Shown piece by piece: positions 1 through 9,694 of a stretch of DNA of 16,088 nucleotides. The notes below the pieces were generated by a model, which was not told the DNA's origin, searched no databases, and was given only the letters and a program-made list of their open reading frames with translations. This DNA comes from Multifurca ochricompacta (lineage: Eukaryota > Basidiomycota > Agaricomycetes > Russulales > Russulaceae), in NCBI GenBank assembly GCA_022496185.1, contig WTXG01000516.1, forward strand, positions 1 to 16,088, read 5' to 3'. Every line of letters begins with the position of its first letter. The stretch's first letter is position 1. Made by a program: the position numbers and the translations under genes.

Positions 1-822
1 ATGTAGGCTGTCTGGGAAGTGAGATAGTTCGCGCGTTACGGTTGTGCGAGATCTTGATGCCCAAGAGCCAGTGGACTGGACCAAGGTCCGTGAGGGAATA
101 ACGGTTGTTGAGCTTCTGCTTGTATTCGTGATAAACGCTTCACAGCTGCCTGTGATAATGCAATCATCAACGTGGATTGCTAGGATGTCAGGTGTCCTCT
201 GCTGCGAGTGGAAAACACTCCGGGGTCGGCTTTTGACGCGGAAGCCTAGATCGTTGAGAGCGTACAGTGTTGTACCACTTGTGTCCGGCTTGTTTGAGGC
301 CATAAGGGATTTGTGTAGTGTTGTAACCAGGGGGGATTGCATGTAGATGTTTTCATTGTCGTCAGCTCGCCATTTAGATATGCCCCGTTGAAGTCGAAGC
401 TGTCGATCTCCCAGTCGTGTCGAGGCCCAAGGCGAGGATAGTGCGAAAGCTTGCTAGCCTGGCAACGGGGGAAAAGGTGTCGAAATAATCCACCCCAAAC
501 CTCTGAATCCGCGAGCTACGAGTTGCACCTTGTACTTCTCGATGGTGCCGTCTGATTTCCGCTTGATGCGGAAAACCCATTTGCTGCCAACGATGTTCTT
601 GCCAGCGGGGCGACTGTAGACCAAGTTCCGGCCTTCTCGAGTGTGTCATCTCGCGATCCATGGCTTCCTGCCATTTCGGCCAATCTTGCCGGGATTGCGC
701 GTCTGAGAGTGTCTTCGGGTCGCCTTCTATATCGTTGATGGCGGCCTCCATAGCGTCTTCGCAATCTGCGGAGTAAGCGAACTTCAGGGGTTATGGCGCT
801 AGAAGCGCTGTATCTGGGCCAG
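1..822 (-). pseudogene. copia reverse transcriptase domain, frameshifted and cut by the window edge
   Basis: The domain copies element RNA into DNA inside the virus-like particle. The upstream block at about 374-751 carries DWPKWQEAMDREM and then, after a frame change, DYFDTFSPVARLASFR, the classic start of the copia RT domain. The stretch between them continues in another frame (KWVFRIKRKSDG type). The catalytic box HVDDCIITG (HVDD codons at 163-174) corresponds to the YVDD motif, with His replacing Tyr. A further frame change leads to a block ending SLTDLGPVHWLLGIKI, the usual segment after the palm. At least three frame changes mean no single open frame, so the copy is inactive. RNase H is not in the window. 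Confidence 0.88.
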
Positions 823-1294
823 TCAGGATGATAGTACCGGTGTGCCTTCACTGCCAGTACTTGGATCCTCTTGTTCTTCGTAAGGCGATGCTTCGCCTCT
901 AAGCTTTCTGGTGATGTAGTATGATGGTTTTGAAGTGCGCGTTGACCTGCGTGTTGGTTTGGGTGCTGGTTCTTTGCTCTTGCCTTTGTCCCTTGATGGC
1001 GGCGCCGGAGTCGGGGAGGGTGTATAGTAATCTTGTGCCTCTTCATCAGGCATCTCTTCTTCGCTGCTTTCTGTAGCGTATGGTGGTTGCGGGCCTTGAG
1101 GGGAAGTGGTGGGTAGAAGAGGTGCCTTTTCAGAAGGCATTCCTCCTGGCGGGGAAGGTGTGGAGGTTCACGTGGTGGTTCTGGACAATGGCGTAGATGG
1201 TGTTGGGGGTGGTGCTGGAGCAGGAGGTGGTGGTGCCGGGGCTTGTACTTGCTGTGATGCAATAAAGCGTGGCGCTTTACTGTAGACTGTAACG
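823..1294 (-). pseudogene. copia Pol linker between integrase and reverse transcriptase
   Basis: The frame at 823-1140 encodes a hydrophilic, Pro-, Ser- and Glu-rich segment. It ends in PTRRSTRTSKPSYYITRKL, which matches the RRSxRxxKPS boundary that precedes the RT domain in copia polyproteins. It has no catalytic motif and is expected to be a disordered hinge. The neighbouring long His/Pro-rich frame on the same strand is an out-of-frame reading of this stretch. The segment joins the integrase C-terminus (about 1295) to RT (below 822) through frame changes. Confidence 0.7.
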
Positions 1295-2450
1295 TTAGGG
1301 GTCTACAAATTTGACATTCCGCTCAACCGAGACGGAATTCTTGTGCGGCCAATATATTCTGTGTGCATGAGTACTATCAGCATTGTATCCGACCCAGTGT
1401 GCTTCGATGCCGTGTGCGTCTAGTTTTGAGCCTGCATCGGAGTGGACCCAAACGCGTTGTCCCCATTCTGGAACGTTTGATAGATTTGGCTTGCTGCCGT
1501 AGAGTTTCTCGAAGGGAGTTGTCATGCCAAGAGCCCTAGTAGAAGTGCGGTTCTTAGCCAAACCGCATGAAAGAGTGCCTCGCCCCAAAGATACTTGGGC
1601 AGGCCAGAGTGATGAAGGAAAGCCCACACGCACTCGAGGAGTCTGCGGTTCAGAGATTCTGCGACTCCGTTGTGCTGCGGGGTGTCGTGGGTTGTGAGAC
1701 GTGTTCTGTGCCTTGTTGTTGCAAGAGTTTGGTGAATTCTGATCCGGTGAATTCGCCACCGTGATCAGATCTGAGAGCCTTGATAGTCGCTCCATGTTGT
1801 GTCTGCACCCAAGCTGCAAAGGCACAGTAAGCTGGAAGAGTTTCGTCCTTGGTGCGCAAGACGTTGATTCGTGTGAAGCGAGTATGATCATCTGTAAAAG
1901 TTACATAATATCTTCGTCCTCCAAGGCTGGCTATAGGAGAGGGTCCCCAGACGTCGGAGTGGACTTCAGCTCCAAAGTTCTTTCCAGGAGGAGCAACTCG
2001 CTCGCTCCTGATTGCCTTGCAGTCATTTTTGCTACTTGCATGAATCACAGATAATTGAAGATCTGTCATTGATGAGTTTGATGCCTTCGATGCATTGCTG
2101 TGGATGAGGCCTCGGATGGAGTCTGCCGAGATGTGGCCAAGACACCGGTGCATGGTGTGAATGTTGACTTGTTCTGCTGTGCTTGCAGCAACAGTAGAGA
2201 AAATGGTGGAAGAAGCGTGTTGACCTTGTACAGGCCATTGGTGCTTGTTGGGATGGTGCCAATGATTTTGCCGACTTGTTCGTGATTTTGCATGCGTCCT
2301 TGGTAAAAGAGACTGACGAGCGGCAGCAGCAATCCGGTGATTGAGATAATGGTGAATGCCATTTCTGGCTGTGTAAGCATCACATAGGAGAACCGTGGTA
2401 GTGACACTGCCGTTTGGAACTTCAATCTGCAGATCGCGGCGCCTATCCAT
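1295..2450 (-). pseudogene. copia integrase (HHCC zinc domain, D,D35E core, C-terminal region)
   Basis: The integrase inserts the reverse-transcribed cDNA into the host chromosome. The N-terminal zinc region shows HRCLGH, and its CxxC half (ICDSCK) lies in a different frame near 2032-2050. Catalytic residues are readable: first Asp in VHSDVWGPSP (codon 1953-1955), second Asp in LRSDHGGEF (1764-1766), and Glu in PQHNGVAESLNR (1657-1659, shifted frame). The second Asp and the Glu are 35 codons apart, the D,D35E spacing. The C-terminal part ends with SKLD, WVGY, HRIYWP and VERNVKF, typical of copia. The frame breaks around 1660-1700 and near 2050, so no intact enzyme is encoded. Confidence 0.9.
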
Positions 2451-2849
2451 AGAAAATACAATTGTTAGCTGCTAAGATAGGATGCGGGTAATGGTGCAAT
2501 AATTGGTGAATTTCCCTTGATAGGGAGACATGTGTCTTGATGCTCCTGAGTCATATAACTCGACCTCAACTTCTGAGCATTTGACTTGACTTTTGGCGTT
2601 GTAAGCCAATTGCGGCATAAAATCAGTGTTGTTGATTTCTTCAATGGCAGCCCATGCTTCAATGTCTGCATTGGATAAACTTGTGCTCTCCACAGCCTTG
2701 TGGTTGTTGCGCCCTCTGGAGTTGTTAGCTTGTCCTGGCACCTGTGACTGCAACTGGTTACTGCCTGCTAACATCCGGCACTCAGACTTGTAGTGCCCTT
2801 TCTTCTTGCAATAGAAACATTTGATATTGCGCTTGTCCTTCTTCTTCAT
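2451..2849 (-). pseudogene. copia Gag zinc knuckle and start of the aspartic protease
   Basis: The frame at 2472-2849 begins MKKKDKRN and carries CFYCKKKGHYKSEC, a perfect CX2CX4HX4C knuckle that binds element RNA during packaging. About 70 residues on, LYDSGASRHMSP is the protease active site (DSGA), which cleaves the polyprotein. The rest of the protease domain continues in other frames across 2066-2460 (LQIEVPNGSVTTTVLL, then PEMAFTIISI), so the reading frame is broken just after the active site. Gag and Pol appear to belong to one polyprotein, as in many copia elements, because the knuckle and the protease share a frame. Confidence 0.88.
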
Positions 2850-3505
2850 GCGTTTGCTGCGAGTGCTTCTTCTGGGCCAGACTTGCCCTTGCCGTTCTTG
2901 ATAACATGGTGATTGTACTCATCAGTTGCCAGGCCAATGATGCCATCCAGGGTGATAGCGGCAGTGGTGAAATGCCCTATTGAACTGATGGCATTTTTAG
3001 TGTTTTCATATGAAGCAGGGAGGGAATTGATAAGAATGGCATAGTATTCTTGATCACTGAGAGTCTTCCCATTGGCTGATAGATCCTCCCGCATAGAGTG
3101 CATCCTAGTGAAGTGCATGCAAATGTCCTGGTTTCATCATATGTTGCATTCTTCAGCTTGTTGCTCATCTTGATCAGTACCAACTCTGATCGTGTCTGGT
3201 AAATCTTCTTCACAGCATCCCATACCTCCATGGCAGTTGTATTGACTTTGACTCAATTGAATATGTGGTCGGAACTGTAACTGCAATCAGTTGCTTGAAG
3301 GCAGGTTCTTCTACTCTCCAGCGGCACTCTGGAGTCATGCCATTGATGATGCCAGCTTGAGTGTAGGAAGCGGGAACTTGGTATGGGTAAGATGTTCATC
3401 CCATTGATTTGTGTTGAATGTCCAAAGCATCTTGTCTCAGTATGTGACCCAGTTCAAGCCATCCACGGCTAACTTGATGATGTTGGTGCATAAATCAATG
3501 CTCAT
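2846..3505 (-). pseudogene. copia Gag (UBN2-type capsid region), disrupted
   Basis: Gag forms the virus-like particle. I place the start at ATG 3503-3505, about 88 bp inside the primer binding site, beginning MSIDLCTNII. That frame meets a TGA at 3437-3439 after 22 codons, just before DKMLWTF, where an Arg (CGA) codon would fit. Later frames carry EVWDAVKKIYQTRSELVLIKMSNKL and then SMREDLSANGKTLSDQEYYAILINSLP. These match the gag-polypeptide (UBN2) pattern of copia elements: WD.L...Y followed by hydrophobic helices and a LP.SY motif. At least two frame changes and further stops make it non-functional. Confidence 0.82.
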
Positions 3506-3592
3506 ATCAGCAAAAGTGATAAGTCAATAACAGGTAGATTAAGGATACGTGCATTAGAAAATTTGGCTAGTTTCTTGATTTAATTTGCAACT

Positions 3593-3607
3593 CCAGGGCC
3601 CATAACC
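3593..3607 (-). promoter_or_regulatory. Primer binding site for half initiator Met-tRNA
   Basis: The plus strand reads ccagggcccataacc, so the element's sense strand is complementary to the anticodon arm of initiator tRNA-Met, whose loop is CCCAUAA or CUCAUAA. From memory, yeast tRNA-iMet reads CAGGGCUCAUAACC here, a match of all but one base. Drosophila copia and yeast Ty5 are known to prime from an internally cleaved initiator tRNA rather than its 3' end. The site lies next to the proposed LTR end (3608) and upstream of gag, as required. The site also sits in a 7-bp-stem hairpin (3591-3612). Confidence 0.8.
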
Positions 3608-4173
3608 TGGAGGGAATAGACTATAGATAGGGGGTACCGGTGTTAGTCCAGTATGGTAGCTGAATTTGCCGTACGGTTGGCGATAGCACGGAAATCAACC
3701 TAAGAGCAGAGCGAGCGCGAATAAGAGTAAAAGCGATTGTTAAGTTCGCTTTTGTGAGAACTAAGTTGAAGCAGACAAGTGGATGAAAGGATCAAAACTG
3801 GATAATTGATTTAAGACAAACTACTAGGTTTTATACAATTTAACTATAGGAGTAAATATAGGGGAGATAGCACAGTAAAGTCGAAACTGCAGGCCAAAGA
3901 TCTGGCCAGAGAATCATACAATGTAAACTACAAGTCAATCAGAATCAAATGTGAGCAAGGAATGCAAGAAACAGGGGCGCGCGAAAGAAGTGGATCTGTA
4001 ATGTATAACTGTGTGGGTTTTAGTCGCGCTTGTATAAAATGAGACCGGAATAAAATGAGAATGGAAATATAAAATGCATTAACTCTTCTGAACATAAAAC
4101 CATAATTTTGAAGTAATCTTGAGTAGCCGCGAATGAACGTGGTGATAATCTTGTGTCCGAGTGCATCTTGACA
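3608..4173 (-). repeat. Proposed copia 5' LTR (about 566 bp)
   Basis: The inner edge is set by the primer binding site: the sense-strand LTR should end ...CCCTCCA at 3608. The outer edge is proposed at 4173, where the sense strand begins TGTCAAGATGC, giving TG...CA termini. The last CpG before a 2.1-kb CpG-free zone lies at 4158-4159, so the sequence character changes at the same place. A TATA box lies inside. The partner LTR is outside the window, so identity of the two LTRs and the target duplication (candidate ctcct, 4174-4178) cannot be checked here. Confidence 0.6.
3829..3835 (-). promoter_or_regulatory. Putative TATA box of the copia LTR promoter
   Basis: The minus strand reads TATAAAA here (ttttata on plus). 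It lies inside the proposed LTR, about 220 bp from its inner end, so transcription would start near 3800 and give an R-U5 region of about 190 bp. This is a motif match plus position only. Confidence 0.4.
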
Positions 4174-5550
4174 CTCCTAAGATCCTTCTCCTCTGGCCAG
4201 GCCAGTCTGTCTGGAATGTGCAATGCAGCAAAGCATCCAATGAAGGGCTACCATGCAATTGTCAAGGATGTTCTGCCTCTGCAGGACACTTTAAGTGGCT
4301 TCAGAATAACTGCTCATTTCACCCACATTAACTCAGCCCATCCATTCAAAACTGAGGTTTTGGGCTATGATAATGTTGTGGAAGTATCATATGTTACTCT
4401 ATTTCTGTCAAAGGGCATTGTGACTAATTTCCTTCAAGTTCTGGTCTCCAGTCACATGACTTTGCCCTGCCTTTGTTCAAACTGCCCCACTTTTGTTCAA
4501 ACCTCTTCTGAGTCATCCTGCTAGACCATCCTCTTTCTTTGTCTCATACTCTTGCTTTCTTCCTCACTTTGAATGTTTATGTTGAAGACCAGGTTCACTA
4601 AGTGATGTTTTCCTGAATTTCCAATATTAGTGTCATTACAACTTATCAAGTAAGTATCTTTGCATACCTTTCATTCTGATGGTTGGATAATGCTGACATC
4701 TACTTCCCCATCAGGGACTGGGACTGGGCCAGGTTCTCTGGCATCAATGTTTCAACTTTCATTTGCCTGCAGTCAAACCAGTGCTTACATTTACCTCCAA
4801 GATGTTGGAGACTTCAGGATAATCAACCATGCCTATTTTCTGGTAGGCCAAGTTGATTCTCCAGTGAATAATGTTCAAGCTCTGTGTCTGGTTCTCAGGC
4901 TTTCCTCAACATTGGAGGTGCTGTTGCTGATGCTAATAACACTCTGGCATGATTGTGAATAGCAGGGTGAACATGGGAGGATTTTTGGTTTGTGGTCATT
5001 CAAATGCACTGTGGATTTCCTGACTTGTAACCTACTTTATATATTGCAGGTTTTGTTAGTCTACCCAGCAACTACCTACCCAAAGTTCAAGATCCAGAAT
5101 GCTGCAGAGCAATGTAAGGTCTTCCTGTGTCTTTATATGAAAAGCATCCCACTGAATGTGTTAATTGCATCCCTGGCTTTGTGGCCCCTCCTTACCAACA
5201 TACAAGCTCTGGCTGGAAGCAATGAGCCACCATTTCCACATAAATGCATCCCCTTGAACATGTTAATTGCATCCCTGTCTTTGCAGTTCCTCCCACTCCC
5301 AACACACAAGCTCCAGCTTTGAGTAATGAGCCACCCTGTATGTCAAGTGTAGTCTATGTGAAATGTGCCCTCCTGAATGTGCTAATTGTATCCTATCTTT
5401 CTATACAATATTGCCAGAAACATTCAAGTTGTCCTCCATGCAAAACCTGGTCCCCAACTTATATGGCAACTGAATTCAATACCAATTTTTCTGACCCTTG
5501 CACCAGAAGACTTATCTTGTGGTTCACCTCCACAACTGCACATACCAATC
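4174..5550 (+). pseudogene. Decayed spliced gene with KOW-like block, interrupted by the copia element
   Basis: I do not recognise a named family. Immediately right of the LTR an open frame runs to about 4524. Its clearest part is GYHAIVKDVLPLQDT, then SGFRITAHFTHINSAHPF, then GYDNVVEV. The G-x-x-A-x-V-x-D-V pattern with a following beta-rich segment resembles a KOW-like module in large hypothetical proteins of basidiomycetes (recollection, not checked). Downstream are low-complexity frames such as SPSGTGTGPGSLAS and PTPNTQAPALSNEPP, separated by intron-like GT...AG pieces. There is no continuous frame and no CpG at all. The 5' end is missing, consistent with the copia insertion splitting the gene. 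Confidence 0.4.
5143..5405 (+). repeat. Tandem repeat of an exon-intron unit (three degenerate copies)
   Basis: The segment tgttaattgcatccctg occurs at 5159 and 5261 and, degenerate, at about 5380, so spacings are 102 and about 119 bp. The companion segment aatgagccacc recurs at 5221 and 5325. Each copy has an intron-like part (donor-like gtatgtcaag at 5338, branch-like ctaat/ttaat, acceptor ctttgcag at 5286) followed by a short Pro/Asn/Thr-rich exon-like part. I infer duplication of one small exon together with its intron in the old gene. Confidence 0.55.
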
Positions 5551-5553
5551 CTC

Positions 5554-5932
5554 ATGGCAAAATCCACAGCACATAAGAAATCCAAGCAAGGTGGCAAGGC
5601 AAAGTTGGCATTGATCTCTCTTGGAAAGAAAGCACAAGGTTAGTACTTCCCTATTTTGCATTGAGATGTTATTGCTTATTGTGTTGCACTTAATCAGGAA
5701 CACCAGCAAAAGCCTTTGAGGCTCAGTTGAAGAAACTAAAGGGTGTGAACACTGTTTCTCTCCTTCATACATTCCTGACACCATCATCAGCTGAGAATGA
5801 TGTCTTGCACAAGGCTGCAGCTGCTAAAGAGAATACTGCAATGATGATACCATGGCCACCATGTGGAAGTGGTGTCACCAGCAACAGATTCAACTTACAA
5901 ACTGCAATGCACCTTGAGGACAATAGCAACCT
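5554..5932 (+). CDS. First two exons of an unrecognised fungal gene, 3' part missing
   Basis: The start at ATG 5554 begins a Lys-rich exon (MAKSTAHKKSKQGGKAK...) ending at 5638. A 59-bp intron (5639-5697, gttagt...atcag) follows, and the frame then continues without error through GTPAKAFEAQLKKLKGV, LLHTFLTPSSAEND and MIPWPPCGSG to 5932. There a strong donor, gtaagtg, begins. About 106 codons are open across the splice. Family unknown: no catalytic motif is visible, the N-terminus is basic and the middle is probably helical. No confident third exon is seen before the MULE repeat at 6188; a possible acceptor near 6017 (gatagcag) leads only to a short frame. It is open, unlike its neighbours, yet lies in a CpG-free zone. 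It may be the start of a truncated gene. Confidence 0.5.
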
Positions 5933-6187
5933 GTAAGTGAATGCAATTCACCCAGCAGTTTGATGAATCATGTGATGTAAAGTAAACAACAGCAAATTCT
6001 GTTGAACCAAGATAGCAGTACAAGAGGTTCCAGGATAGTGGTTCAACATGATTATGATCACACATAGATAACACAACTCAAAAACATTCATCTAAGATCT
6101 GACATGTGATCAAATCATATCATTAGATGAGATAACTCAATAATGCATTCATTTAAACCAGTAGCCAATATAGTACATAGATCTGCT

Positions 6188-6290
6188 ATAGATAAAGCAG
6201 TTGCTATGCATTATTGACTACAGCTAAGCCTCTAAGTCTAATCAAGGTGAGATAGCTAGCAGTGATGTAGCAAGCTGCACTATGCCTGTT
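6188..6290 (+). repeat. MULE left terminal inverted repeat
   Basis: The repeat contains an 18-bp block, ctctaagtctaatcaagg (6230-6247), whose exact reverse complement is at 9748-9765. Further matching blocks in the same order are atagataaagca (6188-6199, exact partner 9794-9805), gatagctagcagtgatgta (6251-6269, partner with one substitution around 9727-9745) and tgcactatgcctgtt (6276-6290, 14 of 15 with 9695-9709). It lies about 150 bp upstream of the transposase start codon. Confidence 0.85.
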
Positions 6291-6437
6291 CACACGTGAT
6301 GTACATAGAGACAAACAATACATTGTTGATTGTTTTGGCAGACATTCTGATACTTGGTTAGATCAATTGATCCCAGCTATCAACACCCATCCTAACATGC
6401 CTCACTTCTCCCGAGCCCACCTCATAGCTATCTAGAG

Positions 6438-9400
6438 ATGGCAGAGTCAAAGAAGTGTGCAAAATGCAAGAAGTCCCTAGGTCTCAAAAATTTCCACTGA
6501 AGGCAAATGTTTTAACATGCAGCACAACATGTTCTCTCTGCACGATAAAGGCAAAAGGCAATAGACAGGCCAAGAAGAACTTGGAGAAGGTTCAGAACTT
6601 GAAACTAATGGGGTTCAGGATGTGTCAGATGAAAGCTTATCTGTCTTGCCACTAAATGAATTTTGACTTTCCTGGGAAGGCAGAAAGATGTGATCAAGGT
6701 CGAAGCAAATGTGAATATCAAGGATTTAGTGGGTTACACTGTTAGGAGGGAGTGTGCAGATGCCATTGTCAATCTGATGTGGGAAGTGATGAGTTATCGG
6801 TTCCTGTGTAACACTTCTTTCTTTTCATTACAAAATTATGAATCTCTTCATATCAGTTACCATAGTAAATATGACCACAAAATCTGCGGGCACATCAACA
6901 TGTTACATATACAATTGTGCCCAAAATACTGATCGGCAGCATGCCTCATCAAAGAGCCACCAAGAAGGTGTCAAAAATCGTGATAAAGAATCAATGGAAA
7001 CCTTTGACTGCTCTGGTTGGATACATATAACCTTATCGACCATTCTAATGTTCTTCATTAAATTAACACACTGTGAGGATCATGTCCCATATTGGCCTAT
7101 TGATATCCCAGAAGAAGTTGAGCGATACATCCAAATTAACCTCAAATTAACCCCAACGCAGGTAAGTAAACATCATTGGGTCTTGTCTACAAAATATTCA
7201 CACCTTATAATAAGCTCTGGACTGAGATTCTGAAGAAGCATCCAAAGCCGTCCTTCATGCAAATCCATCTATCAATTATGGTCACAATGTCCAGTCGTAC
7301 CTGGAAAAGGGATGAGGATGAAGTCCAGTCAGCACGGCTGCTTCTTGAAGAGTTTAAAATGCCATCACCAGATCGCCTGTACACCGTGGAATCAATACCC
7401 ATTGAAGAGGATGAGGGCATCACAGTTATTGCATTTGCACTACCCGAAATTCTTTGCCAATGGGGAGGGCGTCTCCGTGAACTACAGTTAGATTCTGCAT
7501 GTGAGTCTTCCATTTACAAATAACAACTTGAAGCTGACCTGACAATGGCCAGGGAACACAAATGGAGCTTTTCGAAGTTTTCGCACTTCTCGGTGAAATC
7601 TACGGGTCAGGGTTACCCTTGGATATCTCCTGATTCAGTCAAACATTGGTGAACCGGGAGCCAAAGAACTATTTATCAGCCGTTTCATTTCATACATCAA
7701 CAATCATTGGAATTTGTGGATTATTTTTACACTTACAGACAAGGATTGGTCAGAAATAAATGCATTTCTTGCTGTCATACCAGATGCAAAGCATCAAATT
7801 TGCTATTGGCATGCCATCGAGCAGTCAAGATGCGCTTGTCAACCCTACGACATGCCCCAGCACCCTATAATGTCAAAGTTGCAAAAGCTGAGTTCAGCTG
7901 GATTGACGAATCATTCATCCCGGTTCATCAATCTAGTGATAAGGTTTGTGTCCCACACGTGTTTAAAATTCATTATGACAAAAATCGACAGCCTGGAACA
8001 CATTATGTTGCTAGAAAGCAATTCCTCGATTGGTATGCCTAAAGAGTCTTACAAACGCTCAATATGCCTCCGAAGGAGCGGCTAACCATCCGAATTCCCC
8101 GATCCCAATATCCGATTATCCCGGCTACCCACCACTGACTCCGATCCATCTCCATCAAGTAATGAGGGGGTTGAGGTGGATCTTGACGGTTGTCAGATGA
8201 GGGCGTGATCTAATAGACAAGCTCGATGAATGGCTTGGTTCTGATTCAGATCCAGGCTCGAGTTGGGTGAGGCAGACGAAGATGATCCAGAATGGGATTT
8301 TGAAGAGGGTGAGACACAAGTGAAGGACATCGCATATGTATTTTGCCCAGTGCCCCACAGAAAACAGATCCTCCATCTCTTCACAAAGCACTTCTGTCAG
8401 CATGGCTTTTTCTGAACGGAACAAGGGACCATGCAGTGCAACAGAAATCCACAAGTGCGCTATCATAGAGATGTATCATTTCTGTCACCAATGGGGACTT
8501 CGGGAAGTGTGGGGATACCTCTGGACATCGTGGTATGTGCTACCAAAGTGGAAACTCTGGGCACGCTCAACATCTCCATATGTATCTGGTGGCGAACAAC
8601 AATGGGAACTGAAAACCTCTGGAGGCAGTTAAAACACAATCACCTGCACCACATGCTTCGACCTGCCTTGACCTCCTTGTTTGGATTATCATAACTAAAA
8701 TCACACCCGAGTACATTGTGCGTGCAGAAGTCCTTGAAGACACATATCGTTTGGGTCGCTCGAAGCCGCTTTCAACTTATCAAAGGTACTTCAAGATGTC
8801 TTGGAAACAGCTCGCAGAAGCGTCCATCAGCAATGTTATCTATGTCACAGATGTTACTACATGGACATGCAATTGTGGACAGCAAAAGTATCACAGCCAG
8901 CACCTCTGTAAGCACCTTGTCCAATCGGTACAGCCTCCCCCCATGCACTTCTGGCATCAAGTTGTCTGTCCGCATTTTGCCACTTTATCGCCACCCTGCT
9001 CTTGTACGATATTGAAGGGATGGAGGTTGAGCACCTGGATCCAGATGAAGGCAGTATCACTGATGGAGATGACCATATTTGGATAGGAAATCCAGATATG
9101 CTGGTGGAAGGCCAATGGAGAGAGTTTGATCTTGAGGGATGCTAGGCAAGCAGCTGTGGAGGTAGGACTGCTCAATGATGGAGATGAGGGTGATCTTGAG
9201 GAAGAAGTACATCAATGACTCAAACAATCATCAGAACAGCTACTCATTCCCATCAAAGCTATGAATCAAGATTAATGCACTTTCATCATGGGCAGACAAG
9301 CTTGTTGAGGCAACCAAGATTATCTGATCACAAACTCCCACACAAAAATCAAATCTGGATCAACAGCATGGTGTTGCAGGACATTGGAGCCAATGCTAGT

Positions 9401-9607
9401 TGTCTGGTAAAGGATGTTCAACATCTAGAGAAGACAGGAACAGGATGACCACACACCTGGGCCTGCACTGGTGATCATGAGGCTGCACAGACCTCATGGA
9501 ACACCATGGGATATCAAATTCGAGGTAAGAACTTAGATTCATGATGATTTACTTCTACATTCCATGTAATGTATAATACAGCTTGCATATTTTATTCTAT
9601 GTACTAA
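6438..9607 (+). pseudogene. MULE transposase with SWIM zinc finger, degenerate
   Basis: The transposase would cut and paste the element. ATG 6438 opens MAESKKCAKCKKSLGLKNFH (CxxC ribbon-like start), then TGA at 6498-6500. Later pieces in changing frames are ECADAIVNLMWEVMSYRF, KSAGTSTCYIYNCAQ, METFDCSGW, LWTEILKKHPKPSF and FALPEILCQWGGRLRELQLDSA. The first catalytic Asp is probably in LDSA (7491-7493). The second is in TLTDKDWSEINAF (7738 or 7744), followed by AKHQICYWHAI (His 7810). A candidate Glu lies in AEFSWIDE. The C-terminal SWIM finger CxCx10CxH is intact: Cys 8868 and 8874, Cys 8907, His 8913. Introns fitted by frame are 6806-6856, 7162-7214, 7501-7552 and perhaps 9525-9581. At least five frameshifts lie between these blocks, so the gene is dead. 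The 3' end at 9607 is tentative. Confidence 0.87.
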
Positions 9608-9694
9608 AAAAATGGTTTCCTGCTGTTGAATGCCAAAAACTGATAATACATGACTCCAATGTGATAAAATTGTGCTTTGTTCTTGAATTCATGG

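Larger units (their letters stand above)
1..4173 (-). mobile_element. Ty1/copia LTR retrotransposon, 3' part off the left edge
   Basis: The order on the minus strand is LTR, primer binding site, Gag, protease, integrase, reverse transcriptase. Integrase before reverse transcriptase is the diagnostic copia (Pseudoviridae-type) arrangement. RNase H and the second LTR would lie left of base 1. The coding part is broken by many frameshifts and at least one nonsense codon, so this copy should not make a working polyprotein, but each domain is still readable. CpG is common here, unlike in the sequence to the right. I infer that this is one of the youngest insertions in the window. It appears to sit inside an older plus-strand gene that resumes at 4174. 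Confidence 0.9.
4160..6295. other. CpG-free block 1
   Basis: Line-by-line reading finds no CpG dinucleotide between the ccga ending at 4160 and the cacgtg near 6295, about 2.1 kb. For base composition near 40% GC, dozens would be expected. TpG and CpA are abundant. The block covers the interrupted gene and the 5554 gene, and ends inside the MULE left repeat. Confidence 0.75.

Noticed and set aside
44..346. Plus-strand open frame of 100 codons
   Set aside because: It is antisense to the copia reverse transcriptase HVDD region, which has clear family motifs on the minus strand.
516..1262. Longest open frame in the window (248 codons, His/Pro-rich, minus strand)
   Set aside because: It is an out-of-frame reading of the copia linker and RT start; the family motifs are in the other minus-strand frames.
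3591..3612. Possible tRNA gene fragment
   Set aside because: Only the anticodon arm is present, placed exactly at a retrotransposon primer binding site; there are no acceptor, D or T arms.
4030..4042. Plus-strand TATAAAA as a promoter of the 4174 gene
   Set aside because: It lies within the proposed copia LTR, so it came with the insertion and cannot be the gene's own promoter.
5143..5405. CRISPR-like array
   Set aside because: There are only three degenerate units with diverged repeats, no constant spacer length, and a eukaryotic setting.
7205..7513. Minus-strand frame of 102 codons
   Set aside because: It is antisense to the MULE transposase exon that carries WKRDEDEVQSARLLLEE and the LDSA motif.
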